Assembly (NCBI RefSeq): GCF_000347635.1
Contig: NC_020514.1
Location: forward strand, 1,240,001-1,304,000
Length of the DNA stretch: 64,000 nt
Source of the DNA: Paraglaciecola psychrophila 170
GTDB lineage: Bacteria > Pseudomonadota > Gammaproteobacteria > Enterobacterales > Alteromonadaceae
Reading direction: 5' to 3'
The translations under genes and the position numbers were made by a program. Shown here one piece after another: positions 48,014-56,356 of this stretch (position 1 is the first letter of the stretch; the number at the start of each line of letters is the position of its first letter). The notes below the pieces were generated by a model. The model was not told where the DNA came from, searched no databases, and worked only from the letters and a program-made list of their open reading frames with translations.

Positions 48014-48514
48014 AACGACCATCCTTGGTTGTGTGAATACCTTAAAGCTTAGGACATAATGCTTGTTTTGCTACATTTTTAAAATGGGTGTCTTCTTTAT
48101 GTTTTTACGTGGCTGAGGCATAACGACCATCCTTGGTTGTGTGAATACCTTAAAGCTTAGGACATAATGCTTGTTTTGCTACTTTTTTAAAATGGGTGTC
48201 TTCTTTATGCAAGCGCAAATGTCGATAGCAAATACCGACGACAAAAATAACAAACGCTCTTTTACCCACCCACGGCGGTGTTCGTAACTTTGCCCAGTGA
48301 ATTTATCTTCGCCGCACAAAAAAGAACGGCGAACACAGCGGGAAACACAATGGTAATAAGGGGTATCAATTAAACTGATTTGATTCTTACGTGGCTGAGG
48401 CATAACGACCATCCTTGGTTGTGTGAATACCTTAAAGCTTAGGACATAATGCTTGTTTTGCTACATTTTTAAAATGGGTGTCTTCTTTATGTTTAGGTGT
48501 CTTCTTTATGTTTA
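48000..48514. repeat. three partial copies of the transposase 5' end plus a 19-bp tandem repeat
   Basis: A ~100-bp block (start of the ORF, leader and right end) occurs at 48000-48100, 48108-48209 and 48390-48490. Each ends in GGTGTCTTCTTTATG. At the far right the unit GGTGTCTTCTTTATGTTTA is repeated head to tail at 48477-48495 and 48496-48514. Confidence 0.85.
48179..48412 (-). pseudogene. N-terminal fragment of the same Y1 transposase
   Basis: The first about 67 codons repeat the intact transposase with a few substitutions ([21 protein letters not shown] against [21 protein letters not shown]), then jump at AIDICAC into the element's own right end. It looks like an internal deletion of a second copy rather than a new gene. 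Confidence 0.85.
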
Positions 48515-49141
48515 ATACTTATTTTGAGTGCCAATTGGTGGGGGATAAAGGTAAACCAAAACGTTATTTTTCATAAAATGAAAATGCATGTTGCTTCTTA
48601 TTTACCACATTGACATCTTTTCATATCCTTGAAGGTCTATAGATCGCTCGAAGCCGTCTGTCGCTTGAGTGCCAGTTGCAGACCTTCACGGAATTAAGAT
48701 TTAGGTTCAAGAAGCTTAAGTTTTAGCAAATTAGGTTGGCTGGCTCTGCAACTGCTGTAAGTCATTATTGTATACCTTTTTATGATACCCCAGAGCGGGT
48801 AATATAAAGGCACAGCCTGCCGCAAACCCTCGCTCTGCAAAAGGTGCAATGTTTTGTAAGGTAAAGACCTTTCCACCTTGCTGTTTGCCTGTAGCGATGT
48901 GGTAATTGAATACCCGTGAATTTGCGATATCGGATCGTCTTCCGGCCTACCAAAGCTAGATAATCATTGTCACCCTCCCTCACTAATAAGCCGCCGCGCT
49001 CAAGAAAACACGCCTCGTTCTGGCCAATGCGGTGAGTAAGGTTGTTCTGTTCACTTTTTGTCGGGTGACTAATTCATCGGGAATGAATTTATTCATTACA
49101 TCCATGTAATTCACCCTACGGGCCAGCAAAGCTGTTGCTGT
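48515..49141. other. decayed sequence between the two transposase regions
   Basis: The repeat block shared with 46412 and 50605 appears near 48555-48635. A minus-strand frame around 48740-48960 reads SRVFNYHIATGKQQGGKVFT and IAPFAERGFAAGCAFILPAL, a protein-like stretch without start or recognised family. No intact gene. Confidence 0.35.
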
Positions 49142-49790
49142 TTATTCCAGATAAATAGGCTGAACAACCTCAGGTTGCCCGTAGGGTGGTGAACAAGGAT
49201 GCTTCTCATCTAAACGCGTTTTGCCATAGTTATCTTCACCATATACACCATCGAGGTAGAGCATGTGAAATTGAATATTTAAATTGAGCGCTGAGCCAAA
49301 TCGTTGGATCAATGTAACCGCTCCTGTTTGTGCCATCTTTTTGTTGTAGCCTGCTATTTTAGTGATATGTGTAGCAAGTGTTCGATAGACAATACCTAGT
49401 ACTTTTCCCATGATCTGAGGATAGCTGGTAAACAGAAATCTAAGTTGAAAAGGTAAGCTCAATACCCATTGCCTAATGGGCTCATGGGGCAACACAACAT
49501 CAAGGCGGCGATTTTCTGCCATTCGCCGTGCACCACAGCTCGGTCTGGCAGACCACGACTAAAAGACTCTGCGTTATGAAGTGCAGGATGCACAAATGCC
49601 GCGGGCGCATAGATGCGCAGGAGCTGCCAACTGAATGTAACCAGGTGTTCATGATGACAATCCTCACAACGTACTCGCAAAAACTCATATTCCAAACGGC
49701 CGCACTTGAGGTACTCTTCAAATTCTAACCGCACATATTGCGGATGTGCTGAATATGGCAAGGCGCGTTCCAGCGAATTTGTTAGGTATT
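49142..49790 (-). mobile_element. IS91-family transposase remnant
   Basis: Two overlapping frames (49459-49761 and 49142-49522) give consecutive pieces of one IS91-type transposase. The first has the zinc-binding N-terminal part, RCEDCHHEHLVTFS. The second has the central core PIRQWVLSLPFQLRFLFTSY, MGKVLGIVYRTLATH and TGAVTLIQRFGSALNLNIQF, ending LYLDGVYGE. The zinc finger is partly deleted, the frame is shifted, and the catalytic tyrosine region is missing. Inactive. Confidence 0.8.
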
Positions 49791-49913
49791 GTGGATAGAG
49801 GAAGCCTTAAGGTGGGTAATAAAGCTGAGTTTGTTTTACTTAGCGATGATTTGCTTGTAAAAGGGGCTTAGGCCTGAGGTATAAAGATCGATATTAATAA
49901 TAGCGAGTACATG

Positions 49914-50525
49914 CTATACCAATAAATTATCCAGTGCCGCTTCAATCCATTCTTTACTCGCGACGCCATCATATCTTGCCTCACCAATAATGATCGTCGG
50001 TACCACCGAGATTTTATCTTCCAGGTTTGCTCTACGCAGGGCACGTTGGTGTGCTTGAGTAAATTCATTAGTCTCAAGTGCGCGTTTTAGTGCTTGTCGC
50101 TCAAGACCGATATCATCGGCGATAGTTAACAACACATCGATATCACCAATATCCTGATTTTTTTGAAAAAAGGCGGACAATGTAGCCATAGAAAACTCAT
50201 CACCTAAACCTGCTTGCTCAGCAAACGCAAAGGCCTCGAACGCTTTATCGGTTCTTGGTTGCGGAGAGATAGTAGGTAACTTTATATCAATACCTAGCTT
50301 TTCAGCCATGGGGTAAACTGCACGTTGCCAAATAGCGGGTAAATATTCATCTTCTACTTCTAGAGTAGGAACCGGGAATGGTCTTAATTCAAATGGACGC
50401 CACGTGATTTTTACCGGTTTCCCCGCAACCACATCGCGGAGTAATTTTTCTGCTAGTAAGCAAAATGGACAGACATAATCGGTATAAACTATGATTTCAC
50501 GCTTTACGTAGTTGCTAGGCTGCAT
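49914..50525 (-). CDS. DsbA-family (FrnE-like) thioredoxin-fold oxidoreductase
   Basis: 203 residues from ATG 50525; the frame is open upstream but without a better start. The thioredoxin-fold active site is VYTDYVCPFCLLAE (CPFC), and the cis-proline loop is SVVPTIIIGEARYDG. No signal peptide, so it belongs to the cytoplasmic 2-hydroxychromene isomerase/FrnE-like branch rather than periplasmic DsbA. Substrate unknown. It sits just inside the right repeat copy and is intact next to dead mobile elements. Confidence 0.85.
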   Translation of the reverse strand: MQPSNYVKREIIVYTDYVCPFCLLAEKLLRDVVAGKPVKITWRPFELRPFPVPTLEVEDEYLPAIWQRAVYPMAEKLGIDIKLPTISPQPRTDKAFEAFAFAEQAGLGDEFSMATLSAFFQKNQDIGDIDVLLTIADDIGLERQALKRALETNEFTQAHQRALRRANLEDKISVVPTIIIGEARYDGVASKEWIEAALDNLLV

Positions 50526-50604
50526 AATTGAGCTCACTGTTTGGTTTGTTAAAAGAATACACAACAACACGGGTAAACGACGGGTAGAGTATAGGTAAAA
50601 TATA

Positions 50605-50785
50605 AAGTCATTTTTCCTAAAATAGAAAAACATGATGCCTTATATTTTCCACATTGACATCTATTTCATATTCTTAAGGGAGTGAAAGTCGGTTATTTTT
50701 CGTCTATTAATTTACCGTTTCCAAATAATTCAGAATGCAAAAAAAGTGCCTGCCGCTGTTGTGCAAAAACTGCACTGAAGATTGC
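50605..50785. repeat. degenerate ~170-bp repeat, right copy
   Basis: Partner of 46412-46570 in direct orientation. It occupies the spacer upstream of the FrnE-like gene. The remaining spacer to 51013 shows no gene. Confidence 0.5.
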
Positions 50786-51013
50786 GATTATTTATGATGA
50801 TGAACTGCTTTATTCAAACAGACTTATTTGAGACTGCGGTATATTTTGCCGTTAAATGCTTGCTTTCAGTTCGTACTTGGTATTTGAACGGTTAGAAAAG
50901 CTAATCCTCCCACTGTCTGCTGAGCGTTCAAACTAGCCCGTCAAACTAGTTTTACCCGTTAATCTGAAAGATGAGTGCAAATATGGATACTAGATACTGC
51001 AATCTAGACGCTA
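50786..51013. other. intergenic, no gene seen
   Basis: Part of a 488-bp gap between the FrnE-like gene and the retropepsin-like gene. No hairpin with a U-tract and no credible ORF. Confidence 0.4.
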
Positions 51014-52195
51014 TTATTTAATAAACATCACTGACTGACGTTGGTCTATTTTGAAGTCAAATTCTCGTAGAAAATTCATGCCTAATAGACCATCGGCGTT
51101 TGCAATGCTTTGCATGGGCAATATCACTACAGGTAGGTTTTGGACTGTGACGTGATTGATGGTTAATTCTTGAAATTGATAAATAGGCGCCATAATACTG
51201 CCACCTGCAGTGCCAATACTAAAGCGCCCTAGGTAATTAATTTTGTATCTGTTACTTAAATTATCAAAATATTGTTTTGATATGGCGGTGACAGACGCAC
51301 CAGTATCAATTAATAGTGCCACTGGGTTGCTGCTTAGTTGAGCCGCAACTACATATTGATCGCCAAATTGTTTAAGTGGGATAGGTTGCCCTAGGTTGGT
51401 GTTTGTTTCGCCGGCATCTAATTTATCACTCTCATCATTATCATCATTAACGGGTGATATTTGTTGCGCCACTATGATGTTTCTAATTCGTTGTGCGTCA
51501 GTGTCGTTAAAATCTAGGGAAGCCAATACATTTTCCATTAACCCTTCTTGAAAAAGTTCGGCATAAGCCATCGCAAGGGACAAAATATATAGTCTGTTGT
51601 TCGGCTCAAGTTGTAACAGCGGCTCCACAAACATAGCTAAAATATCCCAAGAGTAGTTATGCCTTAACTGCTTAATGGTGTTTTTGCTCAACTGTTCGAT
51701 TTGTTGTTCAATCTCATTATGCTGAACACTCGTCATTGGCTTTCTTAACAAGTCGTAGTAGTGAGCAATAGCATCACTTAACAGAGTGGTTTCCACTTTT
51801 AATTTTGCTTCTAACAACAAAAAGTCCATATCTTGTGGGTATTGTTTCAAATAGCGTTGTAAAAATGCACCCAGTTTTAAAACCTTATGCTCTGTTAACC
51901 ACGAGCTTGCTTGTGCTAGTAACTCGGCTCTGCTGCTCTCAGTTTGTTTAAATGGTGGGCTATGGTTTGGATTATCGGAGTCTATTGCTGGTGGCGTTTG
52001 GCTGCTCTGATTAGCCAAATCATCGGTGAAGGTCAAGTTTAACCGTGGCTCAGATGATGTCTTGGGTTGAACCATACTATTTTTATTTTCAGAGCTGGTT
52101 AACAAGTTTCGTTTGGGCGTGTTGGATAAAAAATATAGGTTTAGCGCTAAAGAAGCGCCAAGACATAAAAGTAGTAAACTTGTCCACCTGTTCAT
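51014..52195 (-). CDS. membrane-anchored retropepsin-like aspartic protease
   Basis: 393 residues from ATG 52195, fixed by AGGAG six bases upstream. A single N-terminal membrane segment (SLLLLCLGASLALNLYFL) anchors a periplasmic chain. A helical middle region (about 85-260) resembles TPR-like repeats. The C-terminal 130 residues form one retropepsin lobe: catalytic Asp in VALLIDTGASVTAIS, flap region, and ADGLLGMNFLREFDF. Such single-lobe enzymes act as dimers. The start lies seven bases after the thioesterase stop, so they form an operon. Confidence 0.88.
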   Translation of the reverse strand: MNRWTSLLLLCLGASLALNLYFLSNTPKRNLLTSSENKNSMVQPKTSSEPRLNLTFTDDLANQSSQTPPAIDSDNPNHSPPFKQTESSRAELLAQASSWLTEHKVLKLGAFLQRYLKQYPQDMDFLLLEAKLKVETTLLSDAIAHYYDLLRKPMTSVQHNEIEQQIEQLSKNTIKQLRHNYSWDILAMFVEPLLQLEPNNRLYILSLAMAYAELFQEGLMENVLASLDFNDTDAQRIRNIIVAQQISPVNDDNDESDKLDAGETNTNLGQPIPLKQFGDQYVVAAQLSSNPVALLIDTGASVTAISKQYFDNLSNRYKINYLGRFSIGTAGGSIMAPIYQFQELTINHVTVQNLPVVILPMQSIANADGLLGMNFLREFDFKIDQRQSVMFIK

Positions 52196-52202
52196 TTTGC
52201 TC

Positions 52203-52661
52203 CTATTGATATGGAAGTGGTTGCGAGGTTTGAATCTGCGCGGCTGGCCCATAAATATCGGCAAACTCTTTTGGCATACGTTTTGGTTTACCGGTTGATA
52301 GAGCAATACACACAAACTCGGTACGGGCTGTTAACAGTGTTTGTTGATCGCTGCGGCGGATAAACTGAAATTGCCGAGCTAACTTAAGTTTGTTGTCGCA
52401 CTGAACTATCCAAGTGGCACAATCAATCACTTCATTTACATGGGCTGCTGCTAAATAGTTGATTTCGTGACGAGTGATGGCCATGCCTCTGTCTAAAGCC
52501 TGATATTGTTCAATCGTTAATCCCAAATGCTTGGAGTGTGCCCATGAGGTCAATTCTAGTTGACTGACGTAGGCTACATTATTTGCATGTTGATAATGAT
52601 CAATCTGCTCAGGTGAGACTTGCCACTTGTTTAAAAAGGGATTGGGAAGATTCCAAGTCAT
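52203..52661 (-). CDS. hotdog-fold acyl-CoA thioesterase (4HBT/YbgC-like)
   Basis: 152 residues. The 4HBT signature is DHYQHANNVAYVSQLE, in which the Asp/His/Asn cluster is catalytic, followed by the beta-strand series ITRHEINYLAAAHVNEVIDC. It hydrolyses acyl-CoA thioesters in the cytoplasm. Eight bases lie between it and the preceding gene, and seven to the protease gene, so these three minus-strand genes are probably one transcript. Confidence 0.88.
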   Translation of the reverse strand: MTWNLPNPFLNKWQVSPEQIDHYQHANNVAYVSQLELTSWAHSKHLGLTIEQYQALDRGMAITRHEINYLAAAHVNEVIDCATWIVQCDNKLKLARQFQFIRRSDQQTLLTARTEFVCIALSTGKPKRMPKEFADIYGPAAQIQTSQPLPYQ

Positions 52662-52668
52662 AGGTTAA

Positions 52669-53364
52669 CTATACATCGGGTAAGGGATTAGGGATATTTG
52701 GATTGGCGAGTTGTTGCATGATCTGATGTTCTTTATTCACCACAGGAATAATGAAATCTTCAACATTGCCAAGGTTTTTAAAGGATTTAAAGCCTTTATC
52801 TAGAAATTCGTGTAAAGCTAAAACACCTGCCAACTTTGCCGGTTTGCGCGAGATAAATAACAAGCTTGAAATACCTTTCATTTTGACTACTTCAGCCAAG
52901 TCGTTACCTAAGGTGCGAATATAGTCAATTTGTTGTTGTCTGTTGGCAAGATTGTCGCAACTGACGTAGGCCTTGGCATAGGTATCGCGATTGATTTCGG
53001 CATTCACTAGCTGTTTTGCTAAATCAAAATCTAGCTCAAAAGATAAGGTATTTAAGTATAACGCTGAGGCCAATGACTGGAGTGCTTTTTCCGGCAGAAA
53101 TTTCGACATTTTTGGTACGATCCGGGCAATGTCTTGGTCGCGCTGACTAAAGTCATTGGGTCCATAGAGTTCATTAATAAAAAACTCTACCGCTGGTTTG
53201 AAACGTTTTTGTTGATACATGTCCTGATGACTGACTAACAAACGTTTGCACTGCCAAGCCTGAACCGCTCTAATTGAAGGCATTAATCCCGCTTTTTCTG
53301 CAATTTCTTGCATCGTACTAATACCGTGTAAATGGCGAATAATTTGTTTGGTGCAGTCACTCAT
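52669..53364 (-). CDS. conserved hypothetical protein, all-helical
   Basis: 231 residues, no signal peptide or membrane segment. A conserved-looking box is FKPAVEFFINELYGPNDFSQ, followed by RDQDIARIVPKM; this 'FF...LYG..D...RD' pattern occurs in an uncharacterised family found beside thioesterase genes in marine gammaproteobacteria. The remainder is helical and Leu/Lys-rich. It lies 12 bases after the CBM9-like gene and eight before the thioesterase gene. Function unknown. Confidence 0.75.
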   Translation of the reverse strand: MSDCTKQIIRHLHGISTMQEIAEKAGLMPSIRAVQAWQCKRLLVSHQDMYQQKRFKPAVEFFINELYGPNDFSQRDQDIARIVPKMSKFLPEKALQSLASALYLNTLSFELDFDLAKQLVNAEINRDTYAKAYVSCDNLANRQQQIDYIRTLGNDLAEVVKMKGISSLLFISRKPAKLAGVLALHEFLDKGFKSFKNLGNVEDFIIPVVNKEHQIMQQLANPNIPNPLPDV

Positions 53365-53376
53365 TATTAAACATGC

Positions 53377-54123
53377 TCACTTTTTCGATTTATTTTTCAA
53401 TTGAATGTTGCCAAATACGTTTGCATCTATCCAACCACGGTTGGTGTCACCGTTTACCGGTTCGATTTTATGTGAACCCATAAAATGTTCCCGAGTGGCA
53501 CTGCCATCGTTATCACAATAGGCCAACATAAAGCCGATTTTTTGTTCAGATTTTAAGATGATTGAAGGTAAAGGTTTGTTGTCGCTGTAATTATTAGGAA
53601 ACAGTTTGAGTGCCACTTCCCAAATTATTTTTTCAGGTTGTATCTGATCGCGTTGCCAGCGGCTTATTACGTGATCATTATACAAATGGACTTGTTTATC
53701 GTCGCCAATATCAACAGCTTGATTATCTAGTGCGATGTGGTACGCAAATGCACTGTGATTATATTGATGGTTGCCACCTGATGCATCGCTGTCTATGAAG
53801 ACTTCTAGACAATCATCATCCCAATAATTGACTTTAGGATCTGGCGTTTTATCAAATAATATATCGTCAATAATCTCTGCCTGTAAATAGAGATATTGGT
53901 TATCCCATAACAATTTATAGCGTCCAGAAAAATCTTCGGGCTTAGGTTCTGACTCAGCCATCAAGTAAGCCATAGGTTGCCATGTTGCATGGTCCCATGT
54001 TTGTTCAGAAATTCCATCTATCTTAATAGGAGTTGATGTAGAGCTTACATCTGTGGCGTAACTAAAATCTGCAATAATGTGTGAGCAAAATAATACACTG
54101 CCAAACAGAAGCGTTCTAAGCAA
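53377..54123 (-). CDS. exported CBM9-like carbohydrate-binding protein
   Basis: 248 residues with a signal peptide ending near ADFSYAT. The mature part is a beta-sandwich of the CBM9 type: IKIDGISEQTWDHATWQPM, YKLLWDNQYLYLQAEIID and the conserved NYWDDDCLEVFIDSDASGG. This module binds sugar chain ends. The start appears to be TTG at 54123. It is first in the run CBM9-like, hypothetical, thioesterase, protease. The periplasmic or outer-membrane role is not known. Confidence 0.82.
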   Translation of the reverse strand: MLRTLLFGSVLFCSHIIADFSYATDVSSTSTPIKIDGISEQTWDHATWQPMAYLMAESEPKPEDFSGRYKLLWDNQYLYLQAEIIDDILFDKTPDPKVNYWDDDCLEVFIDSDASGGNHQYNHSAFAYHIALDNQAVDIGDDKQVHLYNDHVISRWQRDQIQPEKIIWEVALKLFPNNYSDNKPLPSIILKSEQKIGFMLAYCDNDGSATREHFMGSHKIEPVNGDTNRGWIDANVFGNIQLKNKSKK

Positions 54124-54331
54124 AAGATTTACACCTAATCATGGATAAATTGATTTTTATAGCTTGGCGTAATCTGTGAGTGAAAACAATAGGTGAAACC
54201 AAACACCGATACAAATTGTTAGAATGGATTGGTATATAGCGGTTTTGTGTATAAAATGCTGCCAATATGAATATGAATGCCGTCTTTCCTTTTAAAAAAC
54301 TTTTTTTTCGCTGTCTTCAGCTGGGACAATA

Positions 54332-54862
54332 ATGCACAACTCTCAAGATTTGATTGTATTATTTGATGCGACTTTTACCGAGACTGAAAATACAGTTTTG
54401 GTCAGGGGAGAGCACGAACCTATCTACACTCCGGCTAAAAGTGCACAACAACGTCACCAGATTGTATTTGCCCACGGCTACTTTGCTAGTGCATTACATG
54501 AAATCTCCCATTGGTGTATAGCCGGTAAACAAAGACGCTTGTTAGAAGATTACGGCTATTGGTATAGCCCTGATGGCAGAGATGTGACACAACAGGCTGA
54601 ATTTGAAAAGGTAGAAGTGAAACCCCAAGCTATTGAGTGGGCTTTCTCCTGTGCGTCGGGCAAACCTTTTACGGTAAGCACCGATAATTTAAATGGTGCA
54701 GATGCAGACACTCAAGGTTTTCAAAAGGCAGTAAAACAACAAGTCATGTTTTACTTAGAACATGATTTTCCCGCTCGTGCTGCAGCGTTTATTGACGTGT
54801 TACAAGTGTTTTATCAAACTGACAACCTACACCTGGAGATGTTCGATGTTAAACCAGTCTAA
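54332..54862 (+). CDS. epmC: elongation factor P hydroxylase
   Basis: 176 residues. The conserved metal site is LHEISHWCIAGKQRR, with EDYGYWYSPDGR and a second conserved region AIEWAFSCASGKPFTVS. EpmC hydroxylates the lysylated Lys of EF-P, after EpmA/EpmB. In E. coli the gene (yfcM) neighbours yfcL, mnmC and fabB, exactly as here. It ends 17 bases into the next gene, so the two are coupled. Confidence 0.92.
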   Translation: MHNSQDLIVLFDATFTETENTVLVRGEHEPIYTPAKSAQQRHQIVFAHGYFASALHEISHWCIAGKQRRLLEDYGYWYSPDGRDVTQQAEFEKVEVKPQAIEWAFSCASGKPFTVSTDNLNGADADTQGFQKAVKQQVMFYLEHDFPARAAAFIDVLQVFYQTDNLHLEMFDVKPV

Positions 54863-56021
54863 GCCTAACAGATTGTTTAAGTTAGGTTTGTTAGTTAATC
54901 CTTATGCCGGTATTGGTGGGGCATTGGCCTTAAAAGGCAGTGACGGTGTTGAAATCCGCGAAAAAGCTTTGGCTCTAGGAGCAGAAAAAAAAGCGCTGGA
55001 TAAAACCCGTTTAACCCTTGAGCATATTCTACCCATAAAAGACCAAGTACAGCTGTATGTTGCATCAGGTGAAATGGGCGAAACCTTAGCTAAGGATATG
55101 GGCTTTAATTATTCAGTGGTCTATCAGCCTGAAAACACTCAAACAGAAAGCCAAGATTCTGAAGCGACGGCAAAGGCTTTGCTTGCCCACCAGGTCGACT
55201 TGATTTTATTTGCAGGTGGCGATGGCACCGCGCGTAATGTTTGTCATGTAGTGGGAAATTCAGTACCTGTTTTGGGCGTACCAGCGGGCTGTAAAATTCA
55301 TTCAGCTGTTTATGCTATTACCCCAGCGGCCGCCGGAAGAGTATTAAAGCAAGTCATAAAGGGTGAAATTGTCAGTGTCAGCGACGCCGAGGTCATGGAT
55401 ATTGATGAAGCGCTGTTTAGAAAAGGTAAAGTTAATGCTCGTCAATTTGGTGAAATGCAGGTACCCACGGAACTGAGATATATTCAGGCCGTCAAAATGG
55501 GCGGTAAAGAGTCTGATGAACTGGTTTTGGCGGATATCGCCGCGCATATCATTGAGATCATCGAGGACAACCCTGAGCATCTATTTATAATGGGCTCGGG
55601 CTCTACCGTTGAATTTGTGATGCAAGAGCTAGGCATTGAAAACACCTTGTTAGGTGTGGATGTGATTAAAAATAGACAACTGCTGGCCAGTGATGTGACT
55701 GCTAGCGAATTATTAATCCTGACCATGAATCAAAGCTGTAAGTTGGTGCTGACATTAATTGGTGGGCAGGGTCATATCATTGGCCGCGGTAACCAGCAAT
55801 TGAGTGCGGACTTTTTAAAACGTTTAGATAAAGATAATATTCTATTAGTCGCGACCAAGACCAAATTATCTAACTTGTCTGGTCGTCCGTTGATTGTAGA
55901 TTCTGGTGATACACATGTAGATCTTCAACTTTCAGGGTTAATCAGCATTATTACCGGATACCACGATCAAGTGTTATACCCCATCGCCAATTTAAATTTA
56001 TCCATTAAGGACACAGTTTGA
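54846..56021 (+). CDS. ATP-NAD kinase-like protein
   Basis: 391 residues from ATG 54846. The N-terminus (FKLGLLVNPYAGIGG) and the NAD-kinase box LILFAGGDGTARNV are clear, followed by GVPAGCKIHSAVYAI. The family is a longer relative of NAD kinase, seen next to epmC and yfcL in marine gammaproteobacteria. It may phosphorylate a nucleotide-like or other small substrate; NAD is not proven. It starts inside the end of epmC, and its TGA overlaps the yfcL TTG start. Confidence 0.9.
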   Translation: MLNQSKPNRLFKLGLLVNPYAGIGGALALKGSDGVEIREKALALGAEKKALDKTRLTLEHILPIKDQVQLYVASGEMGETLAKDMGFNYSVVYQPENTQTESQDSEATAKALLAHQVDLILFAGGDGTARNVCHVVGNSVPVLGVPAGCKIHSAVYAITPAAAGRVLKQVIKGEIVSVSDAEVMDIDEALFRKGKVNARQFGEMQVPTELRYIQAVKMGGKESDELVLADIAAHIIEIIEDNPEHLFIMGSGSTVEFVMQELGIENTLLGVDVIKNRQLLASDVTASELLILTMNQSCKLVLTLIGGQGHIIGRGNQQLSADFLKRLDKDNILLVATKTKLSNLSGRPLIVDSGDTHVDLQLSGLISIITGYHDQVLYPIANLNLSIKDTV

Positions 56022-56311
56022 CATCATCTGAGCAGCAACAAAACGAGCTTACTACGTTTATACAGAAAACCGAACGTTATTTAGATCAAGTGGTAGAGCA
56101 TGGTAACGATCAACAGTTGTTTATTGCCAGTTATTTGCAAGGGCACTTTGCTGTTGAGGCGGGGCAAAGCCAAGTGCAACAAATGACACAGATTCAACAA
56201 TTAGCTGAGCTTATGGACACAAGTTTGACCTCTGCTTTTAGTAACCAAGAACTCTCTACAGATGATCAGCAACAAGTGTTCAGTTTATGGCAGACATTAA
56301 AAACGAATTAA
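56018..56311 (+). CDS. yfcL: YfcL family protein
   Basis: 97 residues, all-helical and Gln-rich, with FIASYLQGHFAVEAGQS as the family core. Start is TTG 56018 (AAGGA seven bases upstream), overlapping the previous stop by four bases, so translation is coupled. No biochemical role is known. Its place between the epmC pair and mnmC/fabB supports the assignment. Confidence 0.88.
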   Translation: MTSSEQQQNELTTFIQKTERYLDQVVEHGNDQQLFIASYLQGHFAVEAGQSQVQQMTQIQQLAELMDTSLTSAFSNQELSTDDQQQVFSLWQTLKTN

Positions 56312-56356
56312 GTCAGTCTCGCTAAGGGTATATCTTTAATTGAGTGGCTTGTCTTG

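Noticed and set aside
46690..48514. Possible CRISPR-like array from the repeated units
   Set aside because: Repeats are only two or three units, with no regular variable spacers and no cas genes; they are parts of the transposase element.
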